Shown here piece by piece: positions 7,435 to 15,595 of a DNA stretch of 35,418 nucleotides. The notes beneath the pieces are model-generated. The model saw nothing but the letters and a program-made list of their open reading frames with translations. It was not told the DNA's origin and made no database searches. The stretch comes from Microcystis sp. T1-4. GTDB taxonomy: Bacteria > Cyanobacteriota > Cyanobacteriia > Cyanobacteriales > Microcystaceae. The position numbers were made by a program, and so were the translations under genes. Numbering within the stretch: position 1 is the first letter of the stretch; each line of letters starts with the position of its first letter. The stretch lies in assembly GCF_000297435.1 (NCBI RefSeq), contig NZ_CAIP01000031.1:1-35418 (forward strand), in the 5' to 3' direction.

Positions 7435-9915
7435 TTAAAAACTGCCTTGCTTCGATCGCCTTGTCAGTCGAGATAGACCGTTCAAAAACAGCAACCAAAC
7501 CACCACCACCAACCAATGCAGCACCGAGATCGTCCAGAGAGAACCAGTCAGCCAATAGACAACGGTGCAAGTTAATCCCAATAAAGCCGCTAAAATCAAG
7601 AAAATAGGCTGAAAAAAAGTCGGATTGCCCTTTTTGTAAAAAATAATTGCATTGAGGGGATGATAGACGGTAAAAAGCGTGATGCTGACCAAAGCAGAGA
7701 GGATCAGGTTAGCTGTGGAAGTTGCCGTTTCCGGATGGGGAATTAACAGCACCCGAAAGACGAATTCCTCCCAGAATGCCGGGAAGAAAAAACAAAAGAC
7801 GAGCATTTTCAGTATCTCTAACGGTCTCCGTTCGGGGAAGTGCCAACGTAAAAAACCCGACCGGAAACCGATGGTCAGGGCGATCGCGGCGTATAATCCC
7901 AATCCGATCGCCGTCACCCCCCAATCCCGACCGGTAAGGGGCAGCACGAGCGCGCCCAAAGTGCGACGGAGCATCGGTGCGATCATCGGCATTTCCCCGA
8001 ATAACTTGGTCGGTGCGAGGGGTAAAATCTCCGGCATCGCTCCCCCAACCTGATTAGTACGGAGGAACCAGAGAGTTGCTCCTGACCGCAAGAAAATCTC
8101 ACCGATCACGTCATTGCTGCCTCGCGGTAACATCGATCGCCAGCTTAGTAGAGCGTTGGCCAGTGTATTTTCCCGAATCAAGCCTTTGCCCCGACTATCG
8201 GTGATACCGGCGAGAATTTCGGCGTTTTGCCGCCAATCGGCCCGGATCACCCCCCGGGGAGCTAATACCCGTTCCAAACGATCGCCCAATTGTCCCAAAC
8301 GTTGAAAACGCAAGGTTTCCGGGTCGTCGGCATGGGTTGTCAACCAAGCGGCGATCTGCGGATCGGTTTCAAACTGGTGGCGCAGGGTAGCGATCGTGAT
8401 ATAAAGGGCCTGATTCGAGTCCTGCACGCAGGAAGTCGCGGGGGTAACACTAGAAACCCCGGTCCCGTCCCCGATCCGGTAGCGAGCCATCATGATCTCT
8501 AACTGCTTGTGGAATTCTGTCAGGGGGGACAGAGAAACCCTGCCAAAGTTGTAATCCTCCAAGAGGTCTAATTTCACGATCGCATCGGATAGGGGTCGGG
8601 AATTAAGCCATCCCCGCTCTAAACTACCCGTATAGTTCGCCCAACTCTGATATCCCGATAAAATCCCCTGGGGATTGTGAGCGTACACCTGATCATAATC
8701 GAGCTGCCACTGCAGCTCTCCCGTCAGGGCATCCCGAATCACTTCGTAGAGAAAATAGGAAAAATGACCCGTTACCGTTCCCAATTGTATTGATTCGCCT
8801 TTTTTACCGCCGATTCCGCCGAAAAGATGAATTCCTATGCCTTTATCGCCCTCTTTCCATGATTTTTTTTCACCCTCCGGCAGGACTGTTACCCGACTGG
8901 CGGTTCCTTTGCGGGATGGGGTATCGTTCCAAGTGCTGCGGGCGATGTAATCTTGGCCCGATTGCACCCCGGTCAGGGTTGCCGTCGGTTGCAGTTGAAA
9001 CAGCGATCGAGGTTTGATTGCTTGAACGGTAAAGAGGTTATCGCGTCCCCGCGCACCGTAGATATACCAGCCCTCCTTTCCTTCCCTCGCCGCTGCTAAC
9101 TCTCGGGGGGTCGAGATAAAACGTCCTCCGGAAACTAAGGGTTGTTGGGGAATGCGGATCACTTCCGAGCTGCCGTCGAATTGTCCACTGTCGCGGTTAT
9201 AGTGTTGCACTCGGAAAAGTTCGCTCCCACAGGGGGGTGAACCGGGGCAAACCTTGGGGATGTCGCTGGGGGTTCGGGGGGGAGCTTCGCCGATAATTTT
9301 CACCAATGCCACAAAGCGCCCAGTAACGATCAAGGGCATTCGCTCCACTTGTAATGACGTTTCCCCGATTTCTGCATCGGGAAAGCTGACCACCACATCA
9401 TCGAGCGGTCGCGATCCGGCCAGCGCTTGCAGTGGTCCGACCCCTGAACGACCATTCAAGCGAGTCGGTAGGATATTTCCCTGTTTTTCACTCTCGATCG
9501 CCTCTGGAGTGAAGCGAATATCCTTAGTAACCAGTCCTAAATATCGAGCCAGTGCCGGGGATTGCCGCCAACCTAAACGAACTTTTTGACCGACTAAATC
9601 CGGCCGGGGTGCTTGGTAAACCTGCAACCAAGTCCAATCTTCCCCCGGTGTGGCGGAATATTCCTCCGGTTTTGGCAAAATCAGGCGACCGATCCAGGGG
9701 GCGATCGGGCGATACCATCGCGGATCGAGGGATTGCTCTAGGGGAAAATAGCCCGGTTGATTGACCGCTAACCGACTCATGATCCAGTAGTCAGCCTTGG
9801 CTTCTTCCACGGGGCGCGGACTGAACAGAAACACCGCTAGAGCGATCGCCGCCAGCGAGAGAAGTATCCAGACAATCCGGGAAATCGTTCTTTTCATGGT
9901 ATAGCTGACGCTCAT
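7435..9915 (-). CDS. Large CPBP-family intramembrane protease
   Basis: This 826-aa membrane protein starts with a hydrophobic anchor (about residues 8-30 of MSVSYTMKRTIS...) and a long, mostly soluble region (about 30-640), presumably outside the cytoplasmic membrane. It ends with several membrane helices carrying the CPBP (CAAX protease and bacteriocin processing) signatures FWEEFVFR (near 716), a His in VYHPLN (near 752) and a C-terminal SVLHW. CPBP proteins are glutamic intramembrane proteases. Typical members are 200-300 aa, so the N-terminal extension is unusual although related cyanobacterial proteins exist. It lies 81 bp upstream of the conflict operon on the same strand; shared transcription is possible, but its role there is unproven. 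An ATG 18 bp inside (before KRTIS) is an alternative start. Confidence 0.75.
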   Translation of the reverse strand: MSVSYTMKRTISRIVWILLSLAAIALAVFLFSPRPVEEAKADYWIMSRLAVNQPGYFPLEQSLDPRWYRPIAPWIGRLILPKPEEYSATPGEDWTWLQVYQAPRPDLVGQKVRLGWRQSPALARYLGLVTKDIRFTPEAIESEKQGNILPTRLNGRSGVGPLQALAGSRPLDDVVVSFPDAEIGETSLQVERMPLIVTGRFVALVKIIGEAPPRTPSDIPKVCPGSPPCGSELFRVQHYNRDSGQFDGSSEVIRIPQQPLVSGGRFISTPRELAAAREGKEGWYIYGARGRDNLFTVQAIKPRSLFQLQPTATLTGVQSGQDYIARSTWNDTPSRKGTASRVTVLPEGEKKSWKEGDKGIGIHLFGGIGGKKGESIQLGTVTGHFSYFLYEVIRDALTGELQWQLDYDQVYAHNPQGILSGYQSWANYTGSLERGWLNSRPLSDAIVKLDLLEDYNFGRVSLSPLTEFHKQLEIMMARYRIGDGTGVSSVTPATSCVQDSNQALYITIATLRHQFETDPQIAAWLTTHADDPETLRFQRLGQLGDRLERVLAPRGVIRADWRQNAEILAGITDSRGKGLIRENTLANALLSWRSMLPRGSNDVIGEIFLRSGATLWFLRTNQVGGAMPEILPLAPTKLFGEMPMIAPMLRRTLGALVLPLTGRDWGVTAIGLGLYAAIALTIGFRSGFLRWHFPERRPLEILKMLVFCFFFPAFWEEFVFRVLLIPHPETATSTANLILSALVSITLFTVYHPLNAIIFYKKGNPTFFQPIFLILAALLGLTCTVVYWLTGSLWTISVLHWLVVVVWLLFLNGLSRLTRRSKQGSF

Positions 9916-9953
9916 CGATCGAGTCAGGTTTCTCCAGCCTACAGCGTTTAGAC

Positions 9954-10171
9954 TAAGTAGCTGGTTATAATTAAATTAAAAATGGATTTTGCCTTTAATC
10001 CCCCCTTGATCTCCCCTTAATAAGGGGGGTGCCGATCCCCCCTTAATCCCCCCTTGATAAGGGGGGTGCCGATCCCCCCTTAATCCCCCCTTGATAAGGG
10101 GGGGTACCGATCCCCCCTGCCCCCCTTGATAAGGGGGGGTGTCTGATAATTTTTAACGCCTACCTACTTAT
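9954..10171. repeat. TAAGTAG-ended repeat with internal 37-bp C-rich tandem array
   Basis: The ends TAAGTAGCTGG (9954) and CCTACCTACTTA (10159-10170) are imperfect inverted repeats related to those of the 122-bp element found elsewhere in the window. Inside, a 37-bp unit (GCCGAT, six C, TTAAT, six C, TTGATAA, six G, T) is repeated about three to four times. Each unit can fold as a CCCCCC/GGGGGG hairpin. The first 37 bp recur inverted at 17165-17201 with three mismatches. The right end supplies the TAA stop codon of the GH116 gene. Confidence 0.7.
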
Positions 10172-12522
10172 CCCTGAAATTCCGTCAAAATCCCATAGAT
10201 AGCCCAGATAGCCATGGCGCGTAAATAATGACAAGCGCGAAAAGTTCCCACCGATGTAATCGCTTCCGGGGTGCGAAATTGTAGGCCATTTTCATAAACT
10301 TGTCGCACCACCGCTTCCGTAATTTGCCATCCTTGCTTTTCCATTCCCATTTGCATCAAAAAAGCCACCAACCCAAAATTAATTCCTACCCAAACTTCCA
10401 AGGGATGAGTTGCCTGGGGATTTTCGGGAGTACCATCGGGTTTTAACCCATTTGCTGCCCCAAATTTTCCCTCATGAAACTTGAGAAAACAAGCCTGATA
10501 AATCTTACTTAAAGCTGATTGCGTGTATTGATTTTCTACCACATCCGGTAAAGCCAATAAACGGGCATAAAATTGACCGCATAATTGGTCAGTCATCACC
10601 ACATCGGAACCACTGCCACTATCTAAATTATAATATTCTCCATTCCAGAGAGTCTGATGATAAATAGCGCGAGATTGCTGTAACCAACCAGCAAAAATTG
10701 CTGTATCTTCTCCAAGAATTGCCCCAATTTTAAGCGTCGCTTCTAGGGCTGCTATCCACAAACCACCACAATAGGCACTAATTCCCTGTAAACGCCAATC
10801 ATCAAAGGTTTGGTCTGGTGCGCCAGAATTTTCGGGAATCCCATCCTTATCAAGGTCAAAAGTTTTTAAATATTGCAAAGTCAGAACAATTGACGGCCAA
10901 CATTCCCGCAGAAAATCCTCATCTTTAGCCCCCGTTAATAAATAATCCCGATAGACTAATAAAACAAAATCACTGCCTAAATCTTTCCAGAGATTACAAT
11001 CTTGATAACTGGTGTAATTACTCTTTTGCCAAGGATGTTCATTGGGTGCGCCTAAATCGTGGGGAGTGGCATTTTTAGCCTTACGAATGGCACTAGCTTG
11101 GTTATAACCGATAATTCGAGGAGTGTCGTCACTGCTGGGAATTGCCCTGGCAAAAGCTTCCATGACGGCCTTTTCTAAGCGCGGCCATAACATCAATAAC
11201 CCAAAGGAACCATAGAGACGCACATCAAGACTTTCATACCAACGATAATCAATACATTCTAACACTCCGAATTGACCGATCGGATCCTGTTCCGTGGCGG
11301 CCGTCCAGAGAGTGCCGCCGTCAGTTAGGAGGTATAATTCGTTAAATAAAGCCATTTTAAACCAATCGGCCAGATCGCTGCGTTCTAGGATCGGTTTTTG
11401 CCAGTTAATAATATTTTCTCGCCATGTATCGCCGTGTTTTAAAGCCGTGCGTACCATCGCCCAAGCATTTTGACCATTTCGACCGAAAAAGTCCGTATAA
11501 CGACGATAATAGTTAATTCCTTGGGCAAATTCGGTAACGGGTAAATCCCAAGCTAAAATAAAAGGAATTTTGCGAGTTTTCCCCGGACGAATGGTAAAAC
11601 GAATCGCCATAGCCGTGGCCGTTTGTTCCCCTTTTTGGGCGGGGGTTTCGTCCTCAATATCCGGTAAAGAGCCATTCATGGCGAAATAGTCCCAAACTTC
11701 CCCCCCATCGCCCGCAGGGTTCCATTTACCCAGATAAAATACCTCTAGACTCGGATTAGTAATACTGGCAATCGCCATCTGTCCATCCCCTTCGCCGGGG
11801 TTTTCGTAATCCCGACGCATTAGACAGCCAACGCGGAAATTATCGACAATCCATTGATTATAATTACCCTCACTTTCCCCCCATTTTGATTGATATTCAT
11901 AGACGGGACTACCATCATCTCTCACTTTAACCACTGGGGATTTAATCGCGTTAGTAAACCAACCGATTGTATTTTGCCAAGTCAGCATAATACTAATAGT
12001 AATCGGTTTATCGGTGGGATTATGAGCCGTCCATTCAAATAGGGCAATAGGATAACTACTTTCTTGATAATTATGCGCCCAAACCGGTGAGAATTGTTCG
12101 CAAATTAATTGAGTCTGAAAAACATCTTTGTACTCGTACCAACTGCGGGGATAAAGGGCCGAATAGTTTCCCTTTTCGGCTGGATACCACGACCAGCGCG
12201 ATAACGTTCCATCCGTCGGGCTTTCCGTCGCCATAGCGTAGGCTTGGGCGCTTCCGTCTTCTGTTTGTTCAAAAATGCTAAATTGACAGGCCGCAAGGCT
12301 ATTAAAACTGTGTTCACCGCCGTCCAGATGCCAGAGGTTAAAGTCACCTTTGGGGGAACGTCCGATGCAACCGGCCCCAAATCCCCCCAGAGGCATCCCA
12401 TGCCAAGGACCATCATCTAAATTGCTGGCGTAGCGGACGCTGTAGGGTTTTTCCCAACCTTTGCCCAGAGGACGTTTCCAAGCAGCGGCGGGAATTTCTG
12501 GAAGGGAGACGAGATTAAGCAT
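10168..12522 (-). CDS. GH116 beta-glucosidase / non-lysosomal glucosylceramidase-like
   Basis: The 784-aa protein matches glycoside hydrolase family 116, the GBA2-like glucosylceramidases. The N-terminal beta domain shows GMPLGGFGAGCIGRSPKGDF (about 41-60), the (alpha/alpha)6 catalytic domain shows WYESLDVRLYGSF with the likely nucleophile Glu430, and PDQTFDDWRLQGISAYCGG carries the acid/base Asp at 574 or 575. No signal peptide is visible, so it is probably cytosolic. In this family it hydrolyses beta-glucosides or beta-glucosyl lipids; the cyanobacterial substrate is not known. It is monocistronic, flanked by repeats on both sides, and its stop codon lies in the end of the C-rich repeat. 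Confidence 0.88.
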   Translation of the reverse strand: MLNLVSLPEIPAAAWKRPLGKGWEKPYSVRYASNLDDGPWHGMPLGGFGAGCIGRSPKGDFNLWHLDGGEHSFNSLAACQFSIFEQTEDGSAQAYAMATESPTDGTLSRWSWYPAEKGNYSALYPRSWYEYKDVFQTQLICEQFSPVWAHNYQESSYPIALFEWTAHNPTDKPITISIMLTWQNTIGWFTNAIKSPVVKVRDDGSPVYEYQSKWGESEGNYNQWIVDNFRVGCLMRRDYENPGEGDGQMAIASITNPSLEVFYLGKWNPAGDGGEVWDYFAMNGSLPDIEDETPAQKGEQTATAMAIRFTIRPGKTRKIPFILAWDLPVTEFAQGINYYRRYTDFFGRNGQNAWAMVRTALKHGDTWRENIINWQKPILERSDLADWFKMALFNELYLLTDGGTLWTAATEQDPIGQFGVLECIDYRWYESLDVRLYGSFGLLMLWPRLEKAVMEAFARAIPSSDDTPRIIGYNQASAIRKAKNATPHDLGAPNEHPWQKSNYTSYQDCNLWKDLGSDFVLLVYRDYLLTGAKDEDFLRECWPSIVLTLQYLKTFDLDKDGIPENSGAPDQTFDDWRLQGISAYCGGLWIAALEATLKIGAILGEDTAIFAGWLQQSRAIYHQTLWNGEYYNLDSGSGSDVVMTDQLCGQFYARLLALPDVVENQYTQSALSKIYQACFLKFHEGKFGAANGLKPDGTPENPQATHPLEVWVGINFGLVAFLMQMGMEKQGWQITEAVVRQVYENGLQFRTPEAITSVGTFRACHYLRAMAIWAIYGILTEFQG

Positions 12523-12535
12523 AGATTTAAGTGGG

Positions 12536-12664
12536 AATTATGAATTATGAATTATGAATTAGGAATTGGGGATAAGGGAGAGGGGATAAGGGAGAGGGGA
12601 TAAGGGATAAGGGAGATGGGAGAGGGGATAAGGGAGAGGGGAAAGGGGAAAGGGGAAAAGAGAG
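12536..12664. repeat. AATTATG heptamer and GGGATAAGGGAGA tract
   Basis: Three AATTATG units are followed by a purine-rich, G-rich low-complexity tract (GGGGATAAGGGAGA variants). An inverted heptamer tract (TTCATAA units) lies at 12973-13008, so the two bracket the 12784-12905 element. The whole 12523-13044 gap holds repeats only and no recognisable gene. Confidence 0.7.
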
Positions 12665-12783
12665 AATAAATAAAAATAATATCCTGAATTCAGACTCTAC
12701 CGAACCTGTCATGTAAAACTATCAACAACTCGTGCTTGTAAAGCTTGTATACTAAGGCTTTGAGTTTTTGTTAGATTGATATT

Positions 12784-12905
12784 TAAGTAGGTGGGTGGAA
12801 TTAAATATAAAATGAACGTAGGTTGGGTTGAAGCATGAAACCCAACGCCCGCATGGGTTACGCTACCGCTAACCCATCCTACAAATAATTGTGCCTACCT
12901 ACTTA
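12784..12905 (+). mobile_element. 122-bp TAAGTAG repeat, copy A (full length)
   Basis: The element starts TAAGTAGGTGGGTGGAATT and ends GTGCCTACCTACTTA, with imperfect terminal inverted repeats bounded by TA. Two internal hairpins are evident: TTGGGTT/AACCCAA around GAAGCATGA, and GGGTTA/TAACCC around CGCTACCGC. Full-length relatives of exactly 122 bp are at 19208-19329 and, inverted, at 34793-34914. No coding capacity is present. Confidence 0.85.
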
Positions 12906-12972
12906 TCAACTTTAGAGCATTGCTGGGCAGAGAGGGAGCTTAAGGAATTTTCTACAGTGTAAGTTCGGAAAC

Positions 12973-13008
12973 CATAATTTCATAATTCATAATTCATAAT
13001 TCATAATT
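12973..13008. repeat. Inverted AATTATG heptamer tract
   Basis: Units of TTCATAA are repeated about four times, the reverse complement of the tract at 12536. A degenerate AACTTTTTCAGTAAACCCTAA (about 13024-13044), related to the MITE end at 629, follows and runs up to the DUF3531 stop codon. Confidence 0.6.
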
Positions 13009-13044
13009 CTGACCCCACCAAGAAACTTTTTCAGTAAACCCTAA

Positions 13045-13488
13045 TTATTCGCTAAAGAGATAATTGCTGCGATCGCTGACAGGCCAATCTTGATTTTCTC
13101 CACCGATAATTAAACGTTTAATATCGACAAAATCCTTACTTAATTGGGTCAAGGCATTGATTAAAATATCCAAAGCAATAAGATCGCTAGTACCGAGATC
13201 AAACCAACAACGTCCCCAAGTACCTAAGTATTCAAAATCGGTCATATTGTGCATCGGTGACATAAAGGCATTTTCGGCCATATCTGGATCGTATTCCATA
13301 TAACTAATATCGACTCCTACCTCTTGTACCTGTAGGTTTTCGGCATTGAAAGCCCCTAATTTACCCAAATAAAACCAAGAGGCAAAAACTTCTTCTACAT
13401 ATTGCTGTTCTATATTCGAGGGAACCGTCGAAAATTCCAGCCAAAACCAGACATCAAAAGGATTAAATTCGCGAAATTGCACTTCCAT
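13045..13488 (-). CDS. DUF3531 family protein
   Basis: This 147-aa soluble protein starts MEVQFREFNPFDVWFWLEF and contains ISYMEYDPDMAENAFMSPMHNMTD and TWGRCWFDLGTSDLIALD. I recognise this pattern as DUF3531, a family of cyanobacteria and plastid-bearing eukaryotes with unknown function. It is compact, acidic and rich in Trp/Phe, with no signal peptide. It is the last gene of a minus-strand cluster with a CPBP protease and DUF3326, but a 66-bp gap filled by a heptamer repeat separates it from the CPBP gene, so independent transcription is possible. Confidence 0.75.
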   Translation of the reverse strand: MEVQFREFNPFDVWFWLEFSTVPSNIEQQYVEEVFASWFYLGKLGAFNAENLQVQEVGVDISYMEYDPDMAENAFMSPMHNMTDFEYLGTWGRCWFDLGTSDLIALDILINALTQLSKDFVDIKRLIIGGENQDWPVSDRSNYLFSE

Positions 13489-13515
13489 TTTTTTTATAGG
13501 AGACAGGAGTAGTCA

Positions 13516-13564
13516 CTGATAACTGATAACTGATAACTGATTACTGATTACTGATTACTGATTA
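13516..13564. repeat. 7-bp tandem repeat (CTGATAA x3, CTGATTA x4)
   Basis: Seven perfect-length heptamers run from 13516 to 13564. The last ten bases lie inside the 3' end of the CPBP gene and contribute its stop codon (TAA on the minus strand at 13555-13557). Short tandemly repeated heptamers of this kind are known in cyanobacteria. Copy-number change would alter the intergenic distance to DUF3531. Confidence 0.85.
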
Positions 13565-14136
13565 CTATGCTGTAATTTCCAGAGAAAACTAGCGAGGAGA
13601 TTGGTGATAATATGAGCGAGGATCGGGATTAATAAATTACCGGTGATGATGACGGTATAACCGAGGGCGAAACCGACAACAGTTGCCCAGATAACATAGG
13701 GCCATTGTTGGGAACCGCTAAAATGGAGAATACCAAAAATTAGACTAGAAACGGTTAAACCAAAGATATTTAAGCCCAAAGCTGGCAAAATCACCCCGCG
13801 AAATAATAATTCTTCACTTAACCCCGGCAGTAATCCAATCCAAATTAAATCGGGCCATGCTAAAGGTTTAATGACTAATTCTAAGTAAGAGTTAGCACTA
13901 TGGCGATAACTAGACCAAAAACGATAGAGAAGCCCACTAATTCCACTAATTGCCCCCGCTAAGGCTAATCCGAACAGGAAATCCGGGAGAGTCCAGCGAA
14001 TGGCGGGAATAGCGATCGCACCGAAATATTGCCAAACTTTGGCGACTACCAGCAGGATAATCGCCGTTACCGCCATAATGGTGAGGACTTGTGTGCGTGT
14101 CAGGGAATCAAATTCGGAATTAGGGGAATTAGTCAC
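13555..14136 (-). CDS. CPBP-family intramembrane protease (small)
   Basis: This 193-aa protein has about six hydrophobic helices and the CPBP signatures LPGLSEELLFRG (EExxFR), ILHFSG and a C-terminal AHIITNLL. These supply the Glu and His residues of glutamic intramembrane proteases, related to Rce1. Its length is normal for the family. The start overlaps the DUF3326 stop by 4 bp, suggesting translational coupling. Substrates are unknown; related bacterial proteins act in bacteriocin self-immunity or membrane protein processing. Its C-terminus is specified by a heptamer repeat tract. Confidence 0.85.
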   Translation of the reverse strand: MTNSPNSEFDSLTRTQVLTIMAVTAIILLVVAKVWQYFGAIAIPAIRWTLPDFLFGLALAGAISGISGLLYRFWSSYRHSANSYLELVIKPLAWPDLIWIGLLPGLSEELLFRGVILPALGLNIFGLTVSSLIFGILHFSGSQQWPYVIWATVVGFALGYTVIITGNLLIPILAHIITNLLASFLWKLQHSNQ

Positions 14137-15191
14137 GGATTCTCGGATAAACAGCGTAAAGAGTTTAAATTAGGGCGAAGAGATGCGAGGCTAACCCCTG
14201 CCCGTTGACAAACGATCGCACCGATCGCCTCCATATACGAGTGTACCCTAATTGCTTTCACCCCTAGGGGTTCTGGGGCCACCTTCATTCTTGTACTATT
14301 TTCCTGTACGGCAATCAGTACAGTTTTTTCTTGACAAAAACTTAGAACTGTGCTAGAGCCGCAGGCACTGGCGGGAACGATCAGCGCGTCCACCTCCCGG
14401 CTCCAAATAGCATCGGGACTGGGCTGCTTGACCAATTGGGGGGCGCGACTTAAACCCACCAAAACGCAGGGTAAAAAAGTATAACCGATTTCTTCGGCTG
14501 CGGCCTTGGGGGAAAGTTGCGGATCGAGAGGCAGCGGACTTAAAGCGGGAGCGTGGGCCGCCGGTATTTGGAATTGTCGGACCACCAGATGGGAAATCAC
14601 CGCTTCGGCCCCGGCAAGGGGATCCACCCCCTGACCATGGCGATAATTAGCCAGGGCAATGCTATCGGGATCGTCGGGAAAACGGGCAACAATGGCGATC
14701 GCTTCCGCTCGGCCTTGCTTAATCAGTTTTTCTGCTCCCCGCAGCAAGCTGTCGGGATTGCCAATTGTTCCCCAACTGGCCCCGGAGGCTGCCTCTCGCA
14801 ACTGCACATTTAAGGGGGCATCGGTGACAAGGTAATCGGTGATATCTAAGCCTAGGGTGGCCCGGACAGCATCGGCAGCCTGAAGGTGTCTTTGCAAGAG
14901 GTCAAATTCAATGGCGCGATCAAATAGTAACCCGATGCGATTTTGATGGACGGGACTTAATCCCCAATCCCCCCGGGCAAAACGATCTAAAGCGTAACCC
15001 TCCACATAATAGGTGTTGGCTAGGGGCCAGTACAATTGGGCGCCATTGAGGACATTGGGATGGGTAATTAGGCGATCGCAAACTTGGGCGATCGCTCTGG
15101 CCACGGGAATGCCATCCCCAGCATAACCGCCAATCGCTGCCCCGATGCCGGTGGGAATAATTAGTACGGCGGTATAGGGACGGGAATTCAC
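14133..15191 (-). CDS. DUF3326 family protein
   Basis: The 352-aa protein begins with a glycine-rich IIPTGIGAAIGGYAGDGIPVA (11-30) and contains LTHPNVLNGAQLYWP-like and VDALIVPASACGSSTVL blocks. This is the DUF3326 pattern, a family common in cyanobacteria and of unknown function; the Gly-rich opening suggests nucleotide or cofactor binding. The start is GTG and overlaps the stop of the 58-aa gene upstream (GTGA); the end overlaps the CPBP start by 4 bp. The three genes therefore form one translationally coupled unit. Confidence 0.8.
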   Translation of the reverse strand: MNSRPYTAVLIIPTGIGAAIGGYAGDGIPVARAIAQVCDRLITHPNVLNGAQLYWPLANTYYVEGYALDRFARGDWGLSPVHQNRIGLLFDRAIEFDLLQRHLQAADAVRATLGLDITDYLVTDAPLNVQLREAASGASWGTIGNPDSLLRGAEKLIKQGRAEAIAIVARFPDDPDSIALANYRHGQGVDPLAGAEAVISHLVVRQFQIPAAHAPALSPLPLDPQLSPKAAAEEIGYTFLPCVLVGLSRAPQLVKQPSPDAIWSREVDALIVPASACGSSTVLSFCQEKTVLIAVQENSTRMKVAPEPLGVKAIRVHSYMEAIGAIVCQRAGVSLASLRPNLNSLRCLSENP

Positions 15192-15364
15192 GAGGCAGTG
15201 GTGACAATCGCTTCGACTTTGACTTGATTATTCTCGGTATCCACTTCTGTGATTGCCCAACGCAAGGGTTCACCGCGTTTGGCTAATTCTTTTTCGATTT
15301 CTTGCTCCAGTTGTTGCGGGGTTTCCTGTAGGTCGATTTCGGCACTAATAAAGTGAGTGGTCAT
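15188..15364 (-). CDS. 58-aa conserved small protein upstream of DUF3326
   Basis: A short ATG-initiated frame encodes MTTHFISAEIDLQ... ending VKVEAIVTTAS. Its TGA overlaps the GTG of the DUF3326 gene by 4 bp, which strongly supports it being real. The composition (many Gln/Glu, ending in an alternating Val/Lys strand) looks like a small alpha-beta protein. I do not recognise the family. As the first gene of the cluster it may affect translation of DUF3326. An A+T-rich gap with a dispersed repeat lies upstream. Confidence 0.7.
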   Translation of the reverse strand: MTTHFISAEIDLQETPQQLEQEIEKELAKRGEPLRWAITEVDTENNQVKVEAIVTTAS

Positions 15365-15447
15365 GGGGATTGTCTGGGATAGTTATCCCCTCAGTTTATC
15401 AAGATTTTGCCTTCTTGCGCTGGTTTATCGGCTCTCTGGGTCAGGAA

Positions 15448-15547
15448 CCACAAAGACACGAAGGACACAAAGATCGATCGCTGATATGTAAGTTAAACTG
15501 GTCGCAACGCGCTCGCTACGCGAGATCACACAAAGAATAGGAGAGCC
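15448..15547 (+). repeat. Dispersed repeat with inserted 24-bp palindromic unit
   Basis: This segment aligns with 31389-31463 (shared core GGACACAAAGATCGATCGCT, then GTTAAACTG, ATCACAC and AAGAATA-GAGAG). Relative to that copy it carries an extra 24 bp at 15501-15524, containing CTCGCTACGCGAG, a perfect 5-bp hairpin with a 3-nt loop. The rest of the 15365-15595 gap holds nothing I recognise. Confidence 0.6.
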
Positions 15548-15595
15548 TTAGCCATTCTCGTACTATGATTAATAGTAGGCTTTCCCCTAGAGATT

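Noticed and set aside
7679..8053. Plus-strand 124-aa reading frame inside the CPBP gene
   Set aside because: It is a shadow of the membrane-protein frame, Arg/Pro-rich, with no recognisable domain.
9996..10142. CRISPR array
   Set aside because: The 37-bp units are contiguous tandem copies with no unique spacers and no cas genes.
12105..12416. Minus-strand 103-aa frame inside the GH116 gene
   Set aside because: It is an out-of-frame overlap of a strongly conserved enzyme.
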